From: Longimicrobium sp.
Lineage (GTDB): Bacteria; Gemmatimonadota; Gemmatimonadetes; Longimicrobiales; Longimicrobiaceae
Assembly (NCBI GenBank): GCA_036389135.1
Contig: DASVQP010000016.1
Location: 1 to 41,343, forward strand
Length of the DNA: 41,343 nt
Reading direction: 5' to 3'
The position numbers were made by a program, and so were the translations under genes. Positions 25,887 through 34,489 of the stretch are shown here, in pieces. How positions within the stretch are numbered: position 1 is the stretch's first letter; each line of letters begins with the position of its first letter. The notes under the pieces are model-generated. The model saw only the letters and a list, made by a program, of their open reading frames with translations, had not been told where the DNA came from and searched no databases.

Positions 25887-27929
25887 TTGATCCTCACCCG
25901 CCGCGACTTTCTGAAGGCCGGCATCGCAGCCGCGCTCACGCCGGGGGCGTCGTTCGCGATGCCGCCGCGCGCCTTTTCGTTCGCGTTCTTCTCGGACACG
26001 CACCTGGCGCTGGGGCGCAACGAGCGGGAGTGCAGGGCGATGATGGAGGAGATCGCGAGCGGCATCCGCCCTGACTTCGCGGTCAACGGCGGGGACGTGA
26101 CCGATTACGGGTGGCGCGGCGAGTACGATGGGTACGCGCGCGTGCTGGCCGGGATGAGCTTTCCCGTGCACCACATCCCCGGCAACCACGACGTGCGCTG
26201 GTCGCCGCTGGGGCCGCAGATATTCGCGAAGTACTGCGGCGAGCCGTTCCGCTCGTTCGCCCACAAGGGGTGCCGCTTCGTCCTCCTGGACAGCTCGGTG
26301 CCCCTTTCGCACTGGGGGCACTTCGAGAGCGGGCAGCTCCGCTGGGTGGAGCGCGAGCTGCGCAGGGTGGGGCGCGAGACGCCGGTCTTCGTCTTCACCC
26401 ACCACTGGGTGGGGCGCGACCGTGTGATGGTGGACAACGAGAACGAGCTCCTGCGCGTGCTGGAGCCGTACAACGTGAAGCTCGTCTTCAACGGCCACGG
26501 CCACCAGGACCTCCTCTGGCACTGGAACGGCGTCGCCGGGACGATGAACAAGGGGCTGTACCAGGGCTCGTACCAGCGCGTGGACGTCGACTGGAACGCG
26601 GGCGAGGTGCGCCTCTCCCGTCGCACGACGCAGAGGCCCGAGCTTCGTCCGCTCCTGACGGTGCCGCTCGCCCCCCGCCGCGACGCGCGCCCGCTATGGG
26701 CCGTGGGCGTGTCGCTGGTGGGCGCGGGCGCGGCGGTTCCCACGCGGGCGGAGGGCGCGCGCGAGTTCCGCTGGAACGAGGGCGCATGGGCTCCGCTCCC
26801 GCTCGCCGGAGCGCCAACGGCGGGGCTGCGGCCGGGTGCGCACCTCCTATCGCTGCGCGCCGGCGCGGGAGGTGCGCAGCGCGCCTTCCCCCTGCGCGTG
26901 ACGGGCACGGATGCAGTGCTCCGCCCGCGCTGGGAGCGGCGCCTCACCGGCGGCGTCATGTCGCACCTGCGGCTGGCGGATGGTGTGCTCTTCGCCAGCG
27001 CGATGGACGGCTCCATCACCGCACTCCGCGCCAGCGATGGGACGCAGCTCTGGTCGGCGCGCACGGAGGGGTACTGCCACTCGTCGCCCACGGTGGATGC
27101 GGGGCGGGTGATCGTGGGGAGCGCGGATGGCGGGGTGTACGCCTTCGATGCGCGCACCGGGCGTCGTCTGTGGAAACACGCTACGGGCGGGCCGGTGTAC
27201 GCATCGGCGGCCGTGGCGGGGGGGATCGCCGCCATCGCCTCGGGCGACGGGACGGTGTACGGGCTGGATGCGCGCACCGGTGCCGTTCGCTGGCGCTTCG
27301 CCCTCCCGGCGGGCGACACGGCGTTCGCGCAGAGCCCCGCCGCAACGGACGGCGAGCGCTTCTACGTCGGCGCGTGGGACCGCAACCTGTACGCGCTGGA
27401 GGTGGCCACGGGGCGCGAGGTGTGGCGGCGGCAGTGCACGGACAAGTCGTTCGCGTACTCGCCGGCCATCGGCGGGCCGGCGGTGGGGGGAGGGCGGGTG
27501 TACGTGCCGTCCAACGACAACGTGCTGCACGCCTTCGATGCCGCCACCGGCGCCCCACTCTGGCAGGCTACCGCGCCCGGAGACAAGTTCGGCTACTCCT
27601 CGCCCACCCTGGTCGGCGACCGCATTTACGTTGGCTGCCTTGGCGACAAGGGGCAGGTGCGCTGCGTCTCCGCCACCGACGGCCGTGAGCTGTGGATGGC
27701 GGAGACGGGCGGCGAGATCTACGACTCCTCTCCCGCCGTCAGCGACGGTCGCGTGGCGATCGGCTCCGTGAACGGCACGCTGCACCTCCTCGCGGTGGAG
27801 GATGGGAAGCTGGTCGCGCAGCACCGCTTTCCGGCGGGCCATTTTCTCGCCTCCCCGGCGGCGGGCGAGCGCTCCGTGTACGCCGCCACCTTTTCGGACG
27901 TGGTGATGGGGTTCGACGTGGCGGGTTGA
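25887..27929 (+). CDS. Tat-exported metallophosphatase fused to a PQQ-type beta-propeller
   Basis: This 680-residue protein starts at TTG 25887 with a twin-arginine signal (TRRDFLKAG, R5 and R6) and should be exported folded. Residues 30-260 are a calcineurin-like metallophosphatase: FFSDTHLA (D37, H39), NGGDVTDYG (D70), IPGNHD (N100, H101), FTHHW (H172) and NGHGHQD (H204, H206), all metal ligands present. A linker region (270-350) leads to a PQQ/WD-like propeller (about 355-675). It has repeated blades of the type GGVYAFDARTGRRLWKHA, DGTVYGLDARTGAVRW, DRNLYALEVATGREVW, DNVLHAFDAATGAPLW and so on, each A-x-D/T-G-x-x-x-W. The fusion could bind a polymer or quinone beside the phosphoesterase. 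Substrate is unknown. Confidence 0.92.
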   Translation: MILTRRDFLKAGIAAALTPGASFAMPPRAFSFAFFSDTHLALGRNERECRAMMEEIASGIRPDFAVNGGDVTDYGWRGEYDGYARVLAGMSFPVHHIPGNHDVRWSPLGPQIFAKYCGEPFRSFAHKGCRFVLLDSSVPLSHWGHFESGQLRWVERELRRVGRETPVFVFTHHWVGRDRVMVDNENELLRVLEPYNVKLVFNGHGHQDLLWHWNGVAGTMNKGLYQGSYQRVDVDWNAGEVRLSRRTTQRPELRPLLTVPLAPRRDARPLWAVGVSLVGAGAAVPTRAEGAREFRWNEGAWAPLPLAGAPTAGLRPGAHLLSLRAGAGGAQRAFPLRVTGTDAVLRPRWERRLTGGVMSHLRLADGVLFASAMDGSITALRASDGTQLWSARTEGYCHSSPTVDAGRVIVGSADGGVYAFDARTGRRLWKHATGGPVYASAAVAGGIAAIASGDGTVYGLDARTGAVRWRFALPAGDTAFAQSPAATDGERFYVGAWDRNLYALEVATGREVWRRQCTDKSFAYSPAIGGPAVGGGRVYVPSNDNVLHAFDAATGAPLWQATAPGDKFGYSSPTLVGDRIYVGCLGDKGQVRCVSATDGRELWMAETGGEIYDSSPAVSDGRVAIGSVNGTLHLLAVEDGKLVAQHRFPAGHFLASPAAGERSVYAATFSDVVMGFDVAG

Positions 27930-28297
27930 TGCGGATGTGACGGCGGCCAGCGATGCCGCGCAGGACACGGGCAGCCACGTGGGGCGGCCCGTACGGAAGC
28001 GGTGCACGAGGCAGAGGTCGGGACGGATGCAGGGGCGGGTAGACACGCAGGTCTGCCCATACGGCATTGATGCGGGGTGCGGAGGTCGCGGCGGGGGCGA
28101 GGGAGGGCGCGATGAATCGCGCCCCTACGAGGCATCCAAACGCGAGGAACGAGCGGGGGTGAGGGCCGACCGTCATACGACGGCCGGCCCTTTTACCGTT
28201 ACAAAGATTCGTGACGCATACCTCTTGCATCCGCAGCGCCGCCGCCTTATCATTTGCGAAAGTTCTGCACATCGCTCACCAGACTTAAGAAAGTTAA
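27930..28297. other. Intergenic region with palindromic repeats and a terminator
   Basis: No gene is supported. It holds GGGTAGACACGCAGGTCTGCCC (about 28036-28058), the perfect palindrome GGGCGCGAT-GA-ATCGCGCCC (28105-28124), the hairpin at 28162-28194, and the inverted repeat over the following start codon. The first two are repeat types that, from memory, are scattered through genomes of this kind. Confidence 0.6.
28162..28194 (+). terminator. Intrinsic terminator
   Basis: AGGGCCGACCGTC and GACGGCCGGCCCT form a 13-base stem with one mismatch around a short ATAC-like loop, followed directly by TTTT. It is far from the stop at 27929 (about 230 bases) but lies in the right direction. Confidence 0.65.
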
Positions 28298-28299
28298 GT
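28283..28299 (+). promoter_or_regulatory. Inverted repeat over the lrp-type start codon: candidate operator
   Basis: ACTTAA (28283-28288), GAAAG, TTAAGT (28294-28299) is a perfect six-base inverted repeat that covers the first two bases of GTG 28298. Lrp/AsnC regulators often repress their own gene. The repeat could be the site, or could form an RNA hairpin over the start. A second GAAAGTT occurs 36 bases upstream. Inference from position and symmetry only. Confidence 0.45.
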
Positions 28300-28783
28300 G
28301 AACGGCCAGCCTCGCCTCGACGACGTGGATACCCGGCTCCTGGAGATGCTGCAGGAGAACGGGAGGACTTCGCAGCACGACCTCGCGGTGGCGGTGGGGC
28401 TCTCGTCGCCGGCGGTGGGGGAGCGGCTGCGGAAGCTGGAGGAGCGCGGGATCATCCGCCGCTTCGCCGCCGTGCTCGATCCCAAGCTGCTGGGGCGCGA
28501 CGTCACCGCCTTCCTGGCGGTGGGGATCGCGGGGTCCAGCTATTACGAGGAGTTCAGGGCGCGCGTGCTGGCGCACCCCGAAGTGCTGGAGTGCCACTCG
28601 ATCACCGGCCAGGGCTCGCACCTGCTCAAGGTGCGCACCGACACCACCTCCGGGCTGGAGGGGCTCCTCGCCGAGATCCAGAGCTGGCCGGGCGTGCAGT
28701 GGACGAACACCAGCATCGTCCTTTCGACCATCAAGGAAACCGCTGTGCTCGGCCTCCGGCCGCGCGTGCAGGCGGAGCGGTAG
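28298..28783 (+). CDS. Lrp/AsnC-family transcription regulator
   Basis: This 161-residue protein starts with a helix-turn-helix (residues 8-55: LDDVDTRLLEMLQENGRTSQHDLAVAVGLSSPAVGERLRKLEERGIIRRF), followed by the RAM effector-binding domain (about 65-150, with VTAFLAVGI, HPEVLECHSITGQGSHLLKV and GVQWTNTSIVLSTIKET). Lrp-type proteins form octamers and respond to amino acids. It is immediately followed (45 bases) by type III glutamine synthetase on the same strand, so it probably controls nitrogen assimilation together with its own gene. The inverted repeat over its GTG (28283-28299) is a candidate autoregulatory site. I cannot say which amino acid it senses. Confidence 0.93.
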   Translation: MNGQPRLDDVDTRLLEMLQENGRTSQHDLAVAVGLSSPAVGERLRKLEERGIIRRFAAVLDPKLLGRDVTAFLAVGIAGSSYYEEFRARVLAHPEVLECHSITGQGSHLLKVRTDTTSGLEGLLAEIQSWPGVQWTNTSIVLSTIKETAVLGLRPRVQAER

Positions 28784-28828
28784 CAAGACCACGACGCCCC
28801 CACAACCCGAGCAGAGGAAGGAGCTCCC

Positions 28829-31021
28829 ATGCCCAAGACCGCCGCCCGCTTCGACACCCTGGCAGCCGCCACCTGGGAAGCAGACGAGAGCCGGAACGGA
28901 GATGGCGCCGCACGCGGCCCCATGGACATCGAAGGAATCTTTGGCAAGAACACCTTTGGCCTGGCGGAGATGCGCGCGCGCCTCCCCAAGCAGGTGTTCA
29001 AGGCGCTGATGAACACCGTGGACCGCGGCGAGGCGCTGGACGCCAGCGTGGCCGACGCGGTGGCGCTCGCCATGAAAGAGTGGGCCACCGAGCGCGGCGC
29101 GTCGCACTTCACGCACTGGTTCCAGCCGCTCACCGGTTCCACCGCCGAGAAGCACGACTCCTTCATCACCCCCAACGTGGGCGGGGGCGCCGTCGCCGAG
29201 TTCAGCGGCAAGGAGCTGATCCAGGGCGAGCCGGACGCCTCATCGTTCCCCTCGGGCGGGCTGCGCGCCACCTTCGAGGCCCGCGGCTACACGGCGTGGG
29301 ACCCCACCTCGCCGGCGTTCATCGTGGACACACCGGCCGGCTGCTACCTGTCCATCCCCACGGCGTTCGCGTCGTGGACGGGCGACGCGCTGGACGTCAA
29401 GATCCCCCTCCTGCGCTCCATCGCCGCGCTGGAGACGCAGACCCGCCGCGCGCTTGCGCTCTTTGGCGACACGGCGGAGCGGGTGGTGGCCACCTGCGGG
29501 CCGGAGCAGGAATTCTTTCTGATCGACCAGGAGTTCTTTTATCGCCGCCCCGACCTGGTGACCACCGGACGCACGCTGTTCGGCGCCAAGCCGCCGCGCG
29601 GGCAGGAGCTGGAGGACCACTACTTCGGCTCGATCCCCGACCGCGTCCTTGCCTTCATGACCGAGGTGGAGCGCGAGCTGTACAAGCTGGGCGTGCCGCA
29701 GCGCACGCGACACAACGAGGTGGCGCCGGGGCAGTTCGAGATGGCGCCCATCTACGAGAACGCCAACCTGGCGGCCGACCACCAGCAGCTGGTGATGATC
29801 ACGCTGCGCAAGGTGGCCCGGAAGTACGGGATGGCCTGCCTCCTCCACGAGAAGCCCTTCGCCGGCGTCAACGGGAGCGGCAAGCACCTCAACTGGTCGC
29901 TGGGCACCGAGAACGCCAACCTGCTGGAGCCGGGCGACACGCCGCACCAGAACATGCAGTTCCTCTTCTTCTGCACCGCCGTGCTGCGCGCGGTGGAGCG
30001 GCACCAGGACCTGCTGCGCTCGGCCGTGGCCTTCGCCGGCAACGACCACCGGCTGGGGGCCAACGAGGCGCCGCCCGCCATCATCTCCGTCTTCCTGGGC
30101 ACCCAGCTGGCGGACGTGTTCGAGCAGATCGAGCAGAGCGGCACGGCCACGTCCAGCAAGCAGGGCGGGCTGATGGGGTTGGGGACGCACGTGCTGCCGC
30201 ACATCCCGCAGCACGCGGGCGACCGCAACCGCACCTCGCCCTTTGCCTTCACGGGCAACAAGTTCGAGTTCCGCGCGCTGGGCGCCTCTCAGTCCGTCTC
30301 GTGGCCGGCCACGGTGCTCAACACCGTCATGGCCGAATCGGTCGACGAGCTGTGCGCCGCCCTGGAGGCAGAGGTGGAGAAGGGGACTTCCTTCGAGGAC
30401 GCCCTGCAGCAGCTGATCGCGTCGGAGATCCGCCGCGTGAAGCGCATCATCTTCAACGGCGACGGCTACAGCGACGACTGGCAGGTGGAGGCGGAGCGGC
30501 GCGGCCTCCTAAACCTGCGCACCACGCTGGACGCGCTGGAGACGATGGTGAGCGACAAGAACACGGCGCTCTTCCAGAAGTATGGCGTCCTCTCGGCCCG
30601 CGAGCTGGAGTCGCGCCACGAGATCGCGCTGGAGACCTACTTCAAGACGATCAACATCGAGGGCGAGACCACCGCGGACGTGGCGGCCACGATGATCCTG
30701 CCGGCGGCGTTCCGCTACATGAACGACCTGCTCGCCGCCGCCGAGCGCGCCGCCGACATCAAGCTCGACGCGCGCGGCCTGCACTCCACGCTGCGGGAGC
30801 TGAACGGCCTGATCGACGAGCTGCGCGACGCCCTGGACACCCTGCGCACCCACAACGCCGATCTGGGCGGCGACGACGTGCACTCCAAGGCCTACCACAT
30901 GCGCGACAACATCGTCCCCGCGATGCTCGCCGTGCGCTCCGCCGTGGACCGTCTGGAAAAAATCGTCCCCGACGACATGTGGCCGCTGCCCACGTACCGC
31001 GACATGCTGTTCGTGAAGTAA
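28829..31021 (+). CDS. glnN: Glutamine synthetase type III
   Basis: It makes glutamine from glutamate, ammonia and ATP in the cytosol. The 730-residue length and the N-terminal block with [23 protein letters not shown] and [20 protein letters not shown] are diagnostic of GSIII, distinct from the 450-residue GSI. Further motifs are [37 protein letters not shown] (metal-binding glutamates), [36 protein letters not shown] (nucleotide loop) and [20 protein letters not shown]-specific helical C-terminus (about 560-730) follows. AGGAAGGAG precedes ATG 28829. It is the second gene after an Lrp-type regulator, which suggests control by amino-acid supply. The hairpin at 31045-31078 is a likely end of transcription. 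Confidence 0.97.
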   Translation: MPKTAARFDTLAAATWEADESRNGDGAARGPMDIEGIFGKNTFGLAEMRARLPKQVFKALMNTVDRGEALDASVADAVALAMKEWATERGASHFTHWFQPLTGSTAEKHDSFITPNVGGGAVAEFSGKELIQGEPDASSFPSGGLRATFEARGYTAWDPTSPAFIVDTPAGCYLSIPTAFASWTGDALDVKIPLLRSIAALETQTRRALALFGDTAERVVATCGPEQEFFLIDQEFFYRRPDLVTTGRTLFGAKPPRGQELEDHYFGSIPDRVLAFMTEVERELYKLGVPQRTRHNEVAPGQFEMAPIYENANLAADHQQLVMITLRKVARKYGMACLLHEKPFAGVNGSGKHLNWSLGTENANLLEPGDTPHQNMQFLFFCTAVLRAVERHQDLLRSAVAFAGNDHRLGANEAPPAIISVFLGTQLADVFEQIEQSGTATSSKQGGLMGLGTHVLPHIPQHAGDRNRTSPFAFTGNKFEFRALGASQSVSWPATVLNTVMAESVDELCAALEAEVEKGTSFEDALQQLIASEIRRVKRIIFNGDGYSDDWQVEAERRGLLNLRTTLDALETMVSDKNTALFQKYGVLSARELESRHEIALETYFKTINIEGETTADVAATMILPAAFRYMNDLLAAAERAADIKLDARGLHSTLRELNGLIDELRDALDTLRTHNADLGGDDVHSKAYHMRDNIVPAMLAVRSAVDRLEKIVPDDMWPLPTYRDMLFVK

Positions 31022-31044
31022 CGGCTGGGCTCACAGAGACAAAC

Positions 31045-31078
31045 GGAGGCACAGAGACGCATTCATCTCTGTGCCTCC
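31045..31078. terminator. Perfect hairpin between convergent genes
   Basis: GGAGGCACAGAGA (31045-31057), loop CGCATTCA, TCTCTGTGCCTCC (31066-31078): a perfect 13-base stem that can serve both glnN (plus) and the membrane-protein gene (minus), whose stop codon lies in the loop. No T-run follows on either side. The bases TCACAGAGAC just left belong to the repeat family also found at 33673-33761. Confidence 0.55.
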
Positions 31079-31749
31079 ACGCGCAGCCGGCGGAAGATGA
31101 TGATGTGGCCGGCGATGGCCGACACCACCATCACGGTGGGGAGCCACACGAACGGGAAGAAGGTGATCCACACGTTCGGCGCATCGAAGAAGCCGATGTT
31201 GGGAACGCTGAGCAGCGCGATGGTGAGGATGTTCAGGAGGAGCGCCGCACCGGCGAAATTCCACAGGCGTACGCCCCACAGCGGCATCCGCCCGGCGGCG
31301 AGCAGCGCGGCGACGACCAGGGCGCTCGCCCCGGTGAGGATGTCCCAGTTCAGCCCCTCGTAGCTCATCTGCCTGGGCATCACGCCCTCCGTGTACGCGC
31401 GGTGCATCAGCAGTTCCAGGGGCAGCCGAAATCCCTGCACGCCCACGAGTACGGCGAGCGGAATTCCCTCCGCGAGGCGCTTGCCGAGCGGGCCCAATCC
31501 CAGCCAGAGCGCGACCACCCACGCCGCCAGCACAAGCAGCGGCATCGTGGGCGGGCGCGTCTCGAACGAGAGCCGTCCTGCCGCCGCGGCTACACCGGTC
31601 GTGCCCAGCCACGCCGCCGCCCCGCACACCGCGAGCAGTGCCCACCGCCGTTCCTCCACTCGCCCCACCGCCGCGACGAACGCCGCCGCCAGCGCCACCG
31701 CGAGCACCACGAACCCTATCGCCAGCCCACCGGACGCAGCAGGGATCAT
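31063..31749 (-). CDS. Integral membrane protein of unknown function
   Basis: This 228-residue protein is mostly hydrophobic with about seven predicted membrane helices (starting GLAIGFVVLAVALAAAFVAAV and ending VVSAIAGHIIIF, then the basic tail RRLRVEAQR). Polar loops contain a conserved-looking motif around 110-140: QGFRLPLELLMHRAYTEG, then SYEGLNWDILTG. This may be a binding site. I recall unannotated homologues with this motif in Bacteroidota and Gemmatimonadota, but no function. ATG 31749 starts it. The 3' end forms part of the hairpin at 31045-31078. The next minus-strand gene upstream begins close by, so they may share a transcript. Confidence 0.82.
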   Translation of the reverse strand: MIPAASGGLAIGFVVLAVALAAAFVAAVGRVEERRWALLAVCGAAAWLGTTGVAAAAGRLSFETRPPTMPLLVLAAWVVALWLGLGPLGKRLAEGIPLAVLVGVQGFRLPLELLMHRAYTEGVMPRQMSYEGLNWDILTGASALVVAALLAAGRMPLWGVRLWNFAGAALLLNILTIALLSVPNIGFFDAPNVWITFFPFVWLPTVMVVSAIAGHIIIFRRLRVEAQR

Positions 31750-31776
31750 CGCAGGTATTCTCTGGGCGTGCGGACG

Positions 31777-32277
31777 CTATTCAGCCAGCGCGCGCAGGTG
31801 GCCAAGGTGCGTCGTGAAGACGGAGTCCTCCTCCGGCTCGGCGCGCCCGTCGGCGGCCAGCATGGCGAGCGCGAGGCCGCTGAGCGCGGTGACCACCTGG
31901 CGCGTGTTCTGGGTGCCGCGCTCCCGGTCCATCGCCAGCACGGATTCCAGGTAGGCGGGGGTGGCGGTCAGGAAGTCGTTGAGCGCGTCCGGATCGTCGG
32001 CGAGCTGCACGCTCTCGGCTACGGAGCGGCGCAGTACGTCGTCGCTGGGGTGCTCGCCCGTGGCGGCGCGGAACACCTCGCCGAAGAGCTCCAGCTCGTG
32101 CTCGTTCAGGTCGTCATCGCCCCCGGCCAGGACGCCGAGGAAGCGGGTCAGGTGCGCGACGGCGTTCTCGGCCGCGGTGCCCGGGCCGGACCAGTAGCCC
32201 TGCTCGTCCGCGTTCACGGCGGCTTCTACGACCAGCCGCGACAGCTCGTCGGGCGGCAGGTGGATGCTGTGGGTCAT
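31777..32277 (-). CDS. TerB-like (tellurite-resistance type) domain protein
   Basis: With the start at ATG 32277 the protein has 166 residues (the open frame to 32361 adds a region without coding likeness). It is all helical. LTRFLGVLAGGDDDLNEHELELFGEVF (about 45-70) and LAMLAADGRAEPEEDSVFTTHL (about 137-158) have the acidic D-x-D-x-x-x-x-E loops typical of TerB, where the pairs bind metal at a helical interface. TerB-like domains occur in tellurite-resistance and membrane-linked stress complexes; the real role here is unknown. The gene lies about 30 bases upstream of the membrane-protein gene (same strand), so the two probably form an operon. Confidence 0.72.
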   Translation of the reverse strand: MTHSIHLPPDELSRLVVEAAVNADEQGYWSGPGTAAENAVAHLTRFLGVLAGGDDDLNEHELELFGEVFRAATGEHPSDDVLRRSVAESVQLADDPDALNDFLTATPAYLESVLAMDRERGTQNTRQVVTALSGLALAMLAADGRAEPEEDSVFTTHLGHLRALAE

Positions 32278-32431
32278 AATTCGATTAGGGAGGGGAAGGG
32301 CGAGCCAGAGAGCGGAGCAAGCTGCACGTTTGGTGCGCCCGCTGCAACCGTACGCCAGCATTCCCCTCCCGCGCTCTGCTCCGGGAGCGGGTCCAGCGGC
32401 TCTTTCGTGCGGAACCGTCTCCCCTCCGTCT

Positions 32432-33277
32432 TCAGCGCCCGCGGAACTTCTGAACCACAGTCGAAGTAATCGCGCGGCAGTTCGAGACAGCCGGAGTGCC
32501 CGCCGCGCCGGCGAGCCCCTCCGCGACCGAGTTCGCGAAGCCCCGGTCCGCGCCCGACAGGATCTCGATCGATTCGGAGGCGATGCGGCCGGACACGTCG
32601 ACGTCGTACTTCACCGTGGTCTCGGACTGCACCCGGCTCTCGGTGGCGCGCATCCCGGGATTGAACCTCAGCGATCCGCGCACGAGCTGCGCCGGCGCTT
32701 GCTGAGCCGCAAAGCGCACGACCCCCTCCGCACCCGGCCCAGGGTCAACCCCGAAACCGATCTGCACGCGCACCGAATCGACTCCGCCCGGGAGCGGCGG
32801 GAGCTCGGGGCTTGCGGGTGCCGGATCGCGGAAGTGCGCCGCAACCGAGCGGTCGAACGCGCGGTTGCCGGACGTGGAGAGCATCTGCACCGGCCCGGGA
32901 GGTGCCGCGCGGAAGAGGGTGACCGCTACGCGCGCAGTGTCGCCCGCGGACGGCAGCCAATCCTGCGGCCAGCGCGGCTCCGGCGGCTGCACACGGCGTT
33001 TGAGGCGGGAAAGCCCGGCGTATCCGCCCCGGCCGCGGCTGGGCGGCTCCCACCGCCGCGCCACCGCCTGCGCCAGCGCGGGCCCGAACTCCGCGTCCAG
33101 TACAGTTCCATCCGGGATACGGACCGACACCGGGTACCCCACGACTCCAGCGGGTATCGGGCAGGTCTCCGTCGAGAAGGGCGAAGATCGCGCCCGATCC
33201 TGCCCCGCAGACGGGGTGGCGACCAGGGCGAGCGAGAGCAGGAATCCGACGCATTGCCAACAGCGATAGGTGAGCAC
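32432..33277 (-). CDS. Secreted protein with TonB-C-like repeats
   Basis: GTG 33277 gives 281 residues. A signal peptide (CVGFLLSLALVATPSAGQ, cut near 25) leads to two domains. Each ends with an element like the C-terminal domain of TonB: VAVTLFRAAPPGPVQMLSTSGNRAFDRSVAAHFRD (about 115-150) and VKYDVDVSGRIASESIEILSGADRGFANSVAEGLAG (about 222-258). This energy-transducer-like fold (strand, S/T-G, then helix F-D-x-S-V) appears in many secreted proteins unrelated to iron import. CPIPAG and SNCRAI are the cysteines that might pair. No ribosome-binding site is clear. It stands upstream of no close partner; the TerB-like gene begins about 150 bases on. Confidence 0.78.
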   Translation of the reverse strand: MLTYRCWQCVGFLLSLALVATPSAGQDRARSSPFSTETCPIPAGVVGYPVSVRIPDGTVLDAEFGPALAQAVARRWEPPSRGRGGYAGLSRLKRRVQPPEPRWPQDWLPSAGDTARVAVTLFRAAPPGPVQMLSTSGNRAFDRSVAAHFRDPAPASPELPPLPGGVDSVRVQIGFGVDPGPGAEGVVRFAAQQAPAQLVRGSLRFNPGMRATESRVQSETTVKYDVDVSGRIASESIEILSGADRGFANSVAEGLAGAAGTPAVSNCRAITSTVVQKFRGR

Positions 33278-33319
33278 GGTCTGTGGGATTTAAAGAGGTT
33301 TCAGCGCGGTGCGGCGGTC

Positions 33320-33574
33320 TCAGGCCAGCTCGTGCACCGTCTTCCCGGCGTCGAACAGGAACTCGGGAGCAAGGTCCGCCCCGTTTGGCCACTCGATCGT
33401 CCCCGTCTCCGGGTTCACCTGGACCTGGCTGAAGAAACGCGAATCGCGGAGCGGCTCGAACACCTTGCCGTGCAACTCGGCCGCGAGATCAACGTCCTTG
33501 CCCGTCCCGTTGTTGAACTCCAGGCGTAGCTCGTACCGCTGCAGGTGCGTCACTCCATCCACATGCAGGAACAT
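33320..33574 (-). CDS. DUF2442-family small protein
   Basis: With ATG 33574 the product is 84 residues, which fits the DUF2442 family: YELRLEFNNGTGKDVDLAAEL, then FEPLRDSRFFSQVQVNPETGTIEWPNGADLAPEFLFD. The motif F-x-x-V-x-x-x-x-x-T-x-x-W-P-N-G-A-D-L-x-P-E is diagnostic. These proteins often lie beside DUF4160 or toxin-antitoxin genes; their role is unknown. I found no partner here. The frame is open to 33715, but the upstream part runs into the CACAGAGACACGG repeat and is not coding. Confidence 0.85.
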   Translation of the reverse strand: MFLHVDGVTHLQRYELRLEFNNGTGKDVDLAAELHGKVFEPLRDSRFFSQVQVNPETGTIEWPNGADLAPEFLFDAGKTVHELA

Positions 33575-33672
33575 GCGTAACCGTTGGAAAGAGCGATAAT
33601 CGGCGGAACAGCTCCGCTCGTGCTGCATCGTCCATTCCAGGAATTCCCCCGATTCCGCAACGAACGGCAGTT

Positions 33673-33761
33673 TCACACAGAGACACGGAGGAACAGAGAG
33701 AATACAGAGAGTCACCGTGAACTCTCCTGTTTCTTGTTGTTCCCTCTGTGTCTCTGTGTGA
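33673..33761. repeat. Large inverted repeat of the CACAGAGACACGGAGG family
   Basis: Left arm TCACACAGAGACACGGAGGAACA from 33673 pairs with TTCCCTCTGTGTCTCTGTGTGA ending at 33761, around a loop of about 35 bases. A half-copy with the same wording lies at 31031-31057. This type is widespread in bacterial intergenic DNA, from memory. Confidence 0.7.
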
Positions 33762-33778
33762 TGGGCGGTTCAAGCAGC

Positions 33779-33808
33779 AAGGGCCGCCCCGATGTCAGGG
33801 CGGCCCTT
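33779..33808 (-). terminator. Hairpin downstream of the 33832 gene
   Basis: AAGGGCCGCCC (33779-33789), eight-base loop, GGGCGGCCCTT (33798-33808): a perfect 11-base stem about 24 bases after the stop of the minus-strand gene. The T-run is weak. Confidence 0.55.
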
Positions 33809-33831
33809 CTTGATCTGAAATCGAGATGCCC

Positions 33832-34299
33832 TCAGGCGAGGATCGCCGGCATCTCCTGGCGGTTGATCACCTCGACGATCAGCATCGGCTCCAGCGGCAC
33901 CACGCGCTCCTCCACCCAGGAGCGGAAGCAGTCGTGGCCGAACTCGCGGGCCGCGCGCGCCTGGTCCGGAAAGCCGAAGTAGTCCGCCCACCCCTCCTGC
34001 TCCGCCCTCCACTTGCAGTCCCAGTGGAAGCGGACGTGCCGCTCTTCCGTCGCCGTGCGCACGATGGCCGTGCCGCGATAGAACTCGCACCCGCTCGACC
34101 CCCGGATCTCGATTGATTCGATGGCGAGGTCGGGATATTCTAACAGCGCCTTGGTCAGCGTCCGCTCCACCTTGACGGGGGGCGAGAGCCGGTCGAAAGA
34201 GATCCGTTCGTTGGGACGGCCGCTGCTGCGAAAGGAGCGGAATGCCGCGCGGAAGGCGTCGCTGGCAGGAGCCTGGAGGAGGAGATCTTGGGTGGTCAT
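33832..34299 (-). CDS. Protein of unknown function
   Basis: ATG 34299 (or GTG 34302) gives 155 residues. The product is soluble and acidic with a middle part rich in strands (LAIESIEIRGSSGCEFYRGTAIVRTATEERHVRFHWDCKWRAEQEGW) and a closing helix with FGFPDQARAAREFGHDCFRSWVE. Three cysteines (GCEF, DCKW, DCFR) and two histidines could bind metal, but no known signature appears. It ends VPLEPMLIVEVINRQEMPAILA. The gene is divergent from cca with about 185 bases between them. Good codon usage and a terminator support a real gene. Confidence 0.75.
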   Translation of the reverse strand: MTTQDLLLQAPASDAFRAAFRSFRSSGRPNERISFDRLSPPVKVERTLTKALLEYPDLAIESIEIRGSSGCEFYRGTAIVRTATEERHVRFHWDCKWRAEQEGWADYFGFPDQARAAREFGHDCFRSWVEERVVPLEPMLIVEVINRQEMPAILA

Positions 34300-34423
34300 C
34301 ACACGCGCGGCTGGGGTGGAGGGAGCGGTTCGCGATTACAAGATAATTAAGAGTGGCCGATCCGCCAAGCCGTTGCCGCAAATACGCTTGCATTCGCCCG
34401 CCCCGGCGGGGCACACGAGGACG

Positions 34424-34489
34424 ATGAACGAACGGAACACGATCCCTTCGTTGGCTGCCGGCCCGCCCCGGAGCGGCGAGGACCGGTGA
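34424..34489 (+). CDS. Possible 21-residue leader peptide overlapping the cca start
   Basis: ATG 34424, with GAGG a few bases upstream, opens 21 codons (MNERNTIPSLAAGPPRSGEDR) that end in TGA 34487-34489, overlapping GTG 34486 of cca. Such overlap would couple cca translation to the leader. This may be chance. Confidence 0.3.
   Translation: MNERNTIPSLAAGPPRSGEDR

Noticed and set aside
27937-32469. A 1510-codon plus-strand open frame
   Set aside because: It runs through lrp, glnN and the opposite-strand genes in a wrong frame; its translation is Arg/Ala/Gly/Pro-rich and has no domain. High GC keeps stops rare.
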